Source: Botryotinia globosa (Eukaryota; Ascomycota; Leotiomycetes; Helotiales; Sclerotiniaceae). Taken from it: a stretch of 64,000 nucleotides of DNA. Shown piece after piece: positions 57,951 through 64,000 of this stretch. Where the stretch lies: the NCBI GenBank assembly GCA_014898425.1, contig RCSZ01000018.1, positions 706,864 to 770,863 of the forward strand, in the 5' to 3' direction. The position numbers were made by a program, and so were the translations under genes. A model generated the notes under the pieces. That model was not told the DNA's origin and did no database searches. It worked only from the letters and a program-made list of their open reading frames with translations. Within the stretch, counting starts at the first letter, position 1. Each line of letters begins with the position of its first letter.

Positions 57951-58760
57951 TAGAGGTTTTATATATTAATATTTGAGATTTTTTATTTTTGATATTAAGA
58001 GCTCTAATTTTATTATTTTGGAGGCTTAGTTTTTTGATATTAAAAGTTTTTATTTTATTATTTCGGAATTCTAATTTTATTATATTGAGGGCTTTTATTT
58101 TTGATATTTGGGGGCTTTAATTTTATTATTTTGGGGTTTAACTTTTTGATATTGGGGGCTCTAATTTTAATATTTTGAGAGTTTATATTTTATTATTTCG
58201 GAAGCTTTTATTTTTAATATTGGAGGCTTTTATTTCATTATTTCGGGGGTTCTTATTTTATTATATTGAAAGCTCTTATTTTATTATATTGGAAGCTTTT
58301 ATATTTTATATTGAAGGCTTTAATTTTAATATTTTAGGGGTTTATATTTTATTATTTTGGGACTTAGCTTTTTAATATTGAAAGCTTTTATTTCATTATT
58401 TCGAGGGTTTTTATTTTATTATATTAGAGGCTTTTATTTTATTATTTTGGGGATTCTTATTTTATTATATCAGGGCTTTAATTTTTGATATTCGGGGGTT
58501 TTTATTTTTGATATTCGAGATTTTTATTTTTAATATTAGAGGCTTTTATTTTATTATTTCAAGAACTCTTATTTTATTATATCAGGGCTCTAATTTTTGA
58601 TATTTGAGGACTCTTATTTTTGATATTCGAGGCTTTTATTTTTAATATTAGAAGTTTTTATTTCATTATTTTGAAGGCTTTTATTTTTGATTTTCGGGGT
58701 TTTTATATTTAATCTGGGGGCTTTTTTATTTGATATTAATAGCTTTTATTTTAATCTTTT
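57951..58760. repeat. T/G-rich minisatellite, about 25-bp units
   Basis: About 30 degenerate tandem units of roughly 22-28 bp built on GGGGCTTTTATTTTATTATTT, with GGGGG or GGGAG blocks on the + strand and very few C apart from the recurrent GC of GGCTTT. Units vary by point changes and small indels. A related but more decayed run continues at about 59040-59160. Open frames through it are artefacts of the repeat. Confidence 0.8.
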
Positions 58761-60600
58761 AAATCTTAATAATCTATAAACTCTATTATTGAAAACTAAA
58801 ATACTTTTATATGTAGGTAAGTATATATAAAATTAATATAGTTTATATATAGAATATTAAAGTTAATTTATTTAAAAGATTAGAATATTATAATATAAGA
58901 ATTCACTCTATAACTTTTCAATTAGAATTCTAATATTTTAATATAATATATTTTAATATTATATTTTGATATTAAAATTTTATAGATTAAAAAAACTTTA
59001 TTTAATTATAATAATATAATATTATAGTGTAATATATAAAAGGTTTTTATTTTTAAATTTTAAAAGCTTTGATTTAATATCTAAAGGCTTTTTATTTGAT
59101 ATTTCAGAGTTTTTAATATTGATTTTAAAAGCCTTTATTTCGATATTTGAAGGTTTAATAGTTTATAGATCTTAATATTAAAAACTAGAATTCTTTTATA
59201 TATAAATAAGTATATATAAATTTAATTTAGTTATTATATATAATAAGTATTAAAATATATTTATATTAGGGATTTTATTTTAAATTCAGAAATTTATATT
59301 TTGAATTATAAGAGATTTCAATTCAATATTGAAAGCTTTTATATTTGATTTTAAAAGTTTATTATTTAAATTTAAAGGTTTTTAATATTCATTTATATTA
59401 AAAATTGATAATTTAAAATGAGGGTATTAAAATATTAATATTGAAATTATAATATTAAAGAATAACTTATAAAATATAAGTTTTATATAGTATTTAAATG
59501 TAAAGATTTTAATATATTATATATAATAATATTATATTTATTTTAAATATTAAATATTCAAATATTTTATATTATAATATAAAGAAAAAAGAAGTTTATA
59601 GAAAATATTATATTTATATATTAAAATACTTTGAAAATATTAATATAACTTTTAATATATTATATTATAATAATTTTTATTAATTTTCAATATATTTTGA
59701 ATACTAAACTTATAAATTTGTAATATTTTTAATGAAATAAAGTAATAATATTGATTTTAAACCTCCAGTAAAGATTATTCTTAATTTTACTTATAATTTT
59801 TTTAATTTCAAAGTTATAGGTTTTATTGAAATTAATATTGATTAGAAAATATATATATAAAATCAAAGAAATTCGATTATAATTTTTCTATATTTTATTT
59901 TCAATCTTTTTGAAATCTTGAAATCCTTCAAATATAAATATTTGATTGAATTATATTTATTCAAAAACTAAATTAAATTATTTTTTGAATTGATTAATTG
60001 TTATTAATCTAAATAAATATATTGTATTGATTTCTTCAATTTTATTAAAATATTGATATTTATAATATAAAAACTTAAACTTTTTTTTTATATAAAATAT
60101 TAATTATATCAAAAAAATTATTATTTAATTTTAATATATTAATTCAATTATTTAATTTAAAAAGAAATATCAAAAAAATGAAAAAATATATATTTCAGAA
60201 TCCCGAGATTGAAATCTTTTTTATAATATTTTCAAAATCGAAAAATATCAATATTGAAAATTTATAAATTATATATATATATTAAAATAAGGTTGTTTTA
60301 TTATTCAAATTAAATAATATAAATCTCATTATATTGATATTTTAGTATTAATAGTTTTTAATATTATTAATATTTAGATTTTAAATAAAGCTGTTTTGAT
60401 ATATAATATAATATAATAAATTATATTTTATAAACAACAATTCAAGATTTTTTTATAAATTTTATTGAATTTATAATAATACTCTATATAATATTATAAT
60501 TCAAATAATATTTTGTATTAAAATTCAAAGTATTAATTGATTATTTAATGTATTAATTAGTAATATATCTCTTTTGATAAATCAATTTAAATTAATATTA
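58761..60600. other. Very AT-rich DNA, no gene seen
   Basis: About 1.8 kb of A/T-dominated sequence with repeated ATTAGAATTCTAATATT-like and TATATAAATAAGTATATAT segments. Stops occur in all frames. Protein-like reading frame becomes noticeable only towards 60.6-60.85 kb. Confidence 0.5.
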
Positions 60601-60841
60601 TTTTATTAATTTGAATATTAATTAGAATATCAATTAGAAATTAATTAAAATTTAATATTGTTATAGCAATTATAATGTTTATATATATAAAATAAATTTC
60701 CTTTTGAATTGAAATTCTTTTTTTTTTAGAATTATATTCTAAATTCAATATTCATTAAATTTTTAATTTTCAATTTTTCTTCAATTTTTATATTATTCTT
60801 TTAAATCAATATTATTAAAAATAACTAATTATAAAAACTCT

Positions 60842-63800
60842 TTTTCTTTTTTTAATTTTCTTTTTTTTTTTAATCCTATTGAATTCAATATTAATAAATT
60901 ATTCAATGAATTTTGTAAATCTAAGGATTTTCAAATTAAATTGGTTTTTTAAGAAATTAATAAAATATTATTTCTTTTATATTATTTTATATTTCGATTT
61001 ATTTTATATAATATTTATTAAATTTATATTCAAAATCTTAAAATCTATTTATAGAATAAGTATCTTTTCGATTTAAATTCTTTTTATAAAAAAGAAATGA
61101 TTCAAAAAATTTATAATATATATAATTCTTTAAATATTAAATCAATTGAACAAAATCTTTATTTAATTTATTTATTTCAATTCGAATTTTTTTTAATTCC
61201 TTTTTTCGAATTATTTATTAAATCCTATTTCTAATATTCTTTTTATATTATTATAAAATTGAATTTAAAAAACCTCAAAAAATATATTAATTTTAATTAT
61301 AAAGATTTTTTTTTGAATTTATATTTGAATTTAATTCAAAATATTTTGAATCAAAAATTATTATTAAATCATTTCTTTTTTGAAGTTTAAATAAAGAAAA
61401 AGAATTATTTTAATAAAGATAATAAAGATTTTAATTCAATTTAAAATAATATTATTGAAAATAATAATGAATTTATTTCATTATTTTCTTTTTTCAATTT
61501 GAATTTAATTAAAAAGAATTGAAAGAATGAATTTAGTTTTAAATTAAAAAGTATTGAAAAAAAGATTGATTTTATTAAAATTGATAAAGAAAATTTTACC
61601 CCCTTTTAAAAATATATTAGATATATTGAATATATTTAAAAATTCAATATAAATGATTTAAAATTCTTTTTTGAATTTTATTTTTAAGAAAAAGATTTTT
61701 ATTTCAAAATTTATTTTAATATTATTCTTTTTAATTTAGAAATCCTTTTATATTTAAGTTTGAAAAAAATAATATTTTTAAATAAATCTCATTTAAATAT
61801 TTTGAATAGTTTTGAAAAAAACAAAATCAAAAATAAAGGATTTAAATCTCTTTATATTTTTTATAATTGTATAAAATATTTCAATTTTTTTAAATCTTTT
61901 TTTAATTTTATTTTGTTTACATTTTATTTTCATTAAAATAAATTTTATTTTGATTTTAAAAAATTGTATACAAAAACGAAGGAATTTTTATTGAAAACTT
62001 ATTATTTTAATAAAGTTTTAGATTTTGAAAGTTATTTAGAATTAATGATTAAAAAGAATAAGAAGTTTTTTTTGAAAAAAGTAATTAAGATTAAATTTGA
62101 TAATTTGAATTCAAATTAAGAAGATGATTTAATTTTTGAAAATTCAAATAATTCTAATGAATTTAATTCTTATAATTTAAATAAAATATATAAATTAGAT
62201 AATTTGAATAATTTAAATTCATTATTTAATTTATTTAATTTATTTAAATTATAAAAATTAGATTTATTGAAATTTTATTTTAATTTTATTATTAAAAATT
62301 TTATTGAGATTAATGATGTAAATAATAAATTATTAATTAAAATAAGAGATTTAATTTTAGATATTATAATGATTTGTTTTAAATAGAAAACTGATTTAAA
62401 TATTTTTAATAGTTTTATTAATTGTTTTTTTGTTTATTAATCTATTCAAAAAAATAATTCTATTAAAGATATTCTTCAATTATTCTAATATTATTTTTAA
62501 TTTATTTATTATAGTTAATTTTGTGTTATTGAATATTCTATTCATCAATTATTAATCAATTCTATATATAATTTAAATATAATCCTATCTCGATTTATAA
62601 ATAATTATTTTCAAAATTATAGTCAAAATATATTAACAGAAATTCTATTGTATCAAAATTATGTATTTAAAGTGAATAAAGAATTGTTGAGTGAGAGTTT
62701 AATTATTATTAGTTTTATTCAAAAAGATATACTTTTTTATAAAGATATTATAATTAATATAGATGATTTAAAAAAGCTATTTAAATCAATATTAGATTTA
62801 ATCTATTCTTTTTTTAATAAATTAATTTTAATAAAAATTGATTTGGGAGATTTTTTATATATACGATTGGATGAATTTTGTAAATATAAAAATTGTAAAG
62901 ATATAATTTTTTTTAAATTTTTTAAAGATTTTTATTCTAATATTAAATTAAATAATAAATATTTAATCAATAAAATGATTAAAATTGAAAGATTGTAAAA
63001 TTACTTTTTTATAATTTTGAATAATAATTTAAAATTGAATAAATCGAATTATAAAAAATACTTAAAGAATATTTTGAAATTTAAAAAAATACTTTTCTTA
63101 TTAATTTATTTGATTAGTAGTTTATCTTCAAAGAATATTAAATTATATATTTTAAAATATTAAAATTTGAATAAAGATTAGAAAGAATTATTTTTAAATA
63201 TAAATAGTATTTTATTTATTATTAATATATCAATTGATAAATTAAAATCTTGTATAAAATCCTATACCTTTAAACTTAAATACTTTTTTCAATCAGTTTT
63301 TAATATTTTATTAAAATATATTGTTTGTATTGATTCTTTTATTAAAACATTAAATATCATTAATTCCAAATTCGATTTCAATTTAATGAATTTCTATTTA
63401 GAATATTTCAACAAATGTTTTCTTATTTCTTTCGATTTCTTATATATTCTTCAAAAATATTTTCAATTAATATTGAATGTGAATTTGAATCTTCAAAAAT
63501 ACAAATAAATTATTATAAAAGTGATGAGGGAATTTATAAAAAAGAAAATAAATTTAAATGATTTAACTTTTGAAGATAATTCAATTCAAACTAATACAAA
63601 TCAAATTCAGAATAGAATAATAAAATATACTTCTGAAATTGATTTTATATATTATAATCGTTCCATCACTATATTCAAAAATATCTTCCTCGATAAACAA
63701 AATAAATATTTAGAATTGAGTTTATAATTTCATAAATTTTTCGATTTGAGAAATTATATAGTTGAATTGAATCTTTTTATTAATAATATAAATATTAGAA

Positions 63801-63885
63801 ATCAAATAATATCAAGAGAAAAGGAATCAAAGCTTAATAATTTATTAGTGAAATTTAGCAAAGATTCCAATGTATGTAAATATCG
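60842..63885 (+). pseudogene. Large RIP-decayed gene relic abutting the telomere
   Basis: One + strand frame (codons starting at 61097, 62522, 63521 and so on) reads through about 1,015 codons with about 23 stops by hand count: 19 TAA, 3 TAG, 1 TGA. In DNA this AT-rich a stop is expected about every 10 codons, so the frame was once coding. Such stops arise when Gln CAA/CAG or Trp TGG codons mutate by C-to-T on either strand. The longest intact pieces are 62522-62998 and 63521-63727. Recognisable residues are Lys/Asn/Ile/Phe-rich because of mutation, so the family cannot be read. Towards the telomere more C survives (CAA, TCC, GAT TCC). The frame may extend upstream to about 60.6 kb. A telomere-linked helicase is a reasonable guess from location only. 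Confidence 0.7.
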
Positions 63886-64000
63886 TAGGGCTAGGGTTAG
63901 GGTTAGGGTTAGGGTTAGGGTTAGGGTTAGGGTTAGGGTTAGGGTTAGGGTTAGGGTTAGGGTTAGGGTTAGGGTTAGGGTTAGGGTTAGGGTTAGGGTT
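63886..64000 (+). repeat. Telomere, TTAGGG array
   Basis: One variant unit TAGGGC is followed by about 18 perfect TTAGGG units reaching the last base. The G-rich strand runs 5' to 3' towards the edge, as for a right chromosome end. The preceding codons CGT AGG merge into the array without a spacer. Confidence 0.98.

Noticed and set aside
58175..58375. Frame with repeated FYIEGFxFxI-like units
   Set aside because: Read-through of the T/G-rich minisatellite in one frame; the other frames show the same periodicity.
60842..63885. Nuclear copy of mitochondrial DNA
   Set aside because: AT-richness and Lys/Asn/Ile/Phe-rich frames look mitochondrial, but the stops are mostly TAA/TAG rather than TGA (Trp in fungal mitochondria) and no respiratory-chain motif was found.

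Overview
The window is the end of a filamentous ascomycete chromosome. Gene structure (short GT-AG introns of about 50-80 bp), gene content (QDE-2-like Argonaute, RNA14, ASF1, SRO7/lethal giant larvae) and an AT-rich end carrying C-to-T type decay together suggest a Leotiomycete such as Botrytis or Sclerotinia. That genus-level guess is inference. The right edge is a run of TTAGGG repeats reaching the last base, so it is a true chromosome end.

Layout. From 1 to about 49.6 kb lies ordinary gene space of roughly 40-45% GC by eye: a partial gene at the left edge, two unrecognised membrane proteins (1.9 and 4.3 kb), a D-2-hydroxyacid dehydrogenase (6.2-7.7 kb), a small secreted protein (8.5-8.9 kb), an AMMECR1 protein (10.9 kb), a divergent Ras-like GTPase (13 kb), an Argonaute (17.7-22 kb), the RNA14 cleavage factor (24-27.7 kb) divergent from the ASF1 histone chaperone (28.5 kb), an SRO7-type exocytosis protein (31.9-35 kb), a small Cys-containing protein (35.7 kb), a PDAP1-like phosphoprotein (37 kb), an intron-containing tRNA (38.4 kb), two C2H2 finger genes of which one is broken (39-42 kb), a CorA-like transporter (43.6-45.7 kb), and three tiny zinc-ribbon-like genes (47-49.2 kb).

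From 49.66 kb to the end composition changes abruptly to very AT-rich DNA. It starts with a 1.35-kb inverted-repeat element whose 8-bp target duplication differs only by two CpA-to-TpA type changes, with a second, smaller inverted-repeat element nested inside. Then follow a large direct duplication (about 51.0-52.8 and 55.4-57.4 kb) flanking a 735-bp tandem repeat, C-poor simple sequence, a T/G-rich minisatellite around 58 kb, and more AT-rich DNA. The last 3 kb (60.84-63.89 kb) keeps one reading frame across about 1,000 codons with only about 23 stops, nearly all TAA/TAG. It runs straight into the telomere: it looks like a large gene decayed by repeat-induced point mutation (RIP) and cut off by telomere addition.

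The genes do not form one pathway. The most telling combination is a chromosome end full of RIP-like decay on the same chromosome as a complete Argonaute. Splice sites were placed by eye from reading-frame continuity and family resemblance; nothing was searched against a database.
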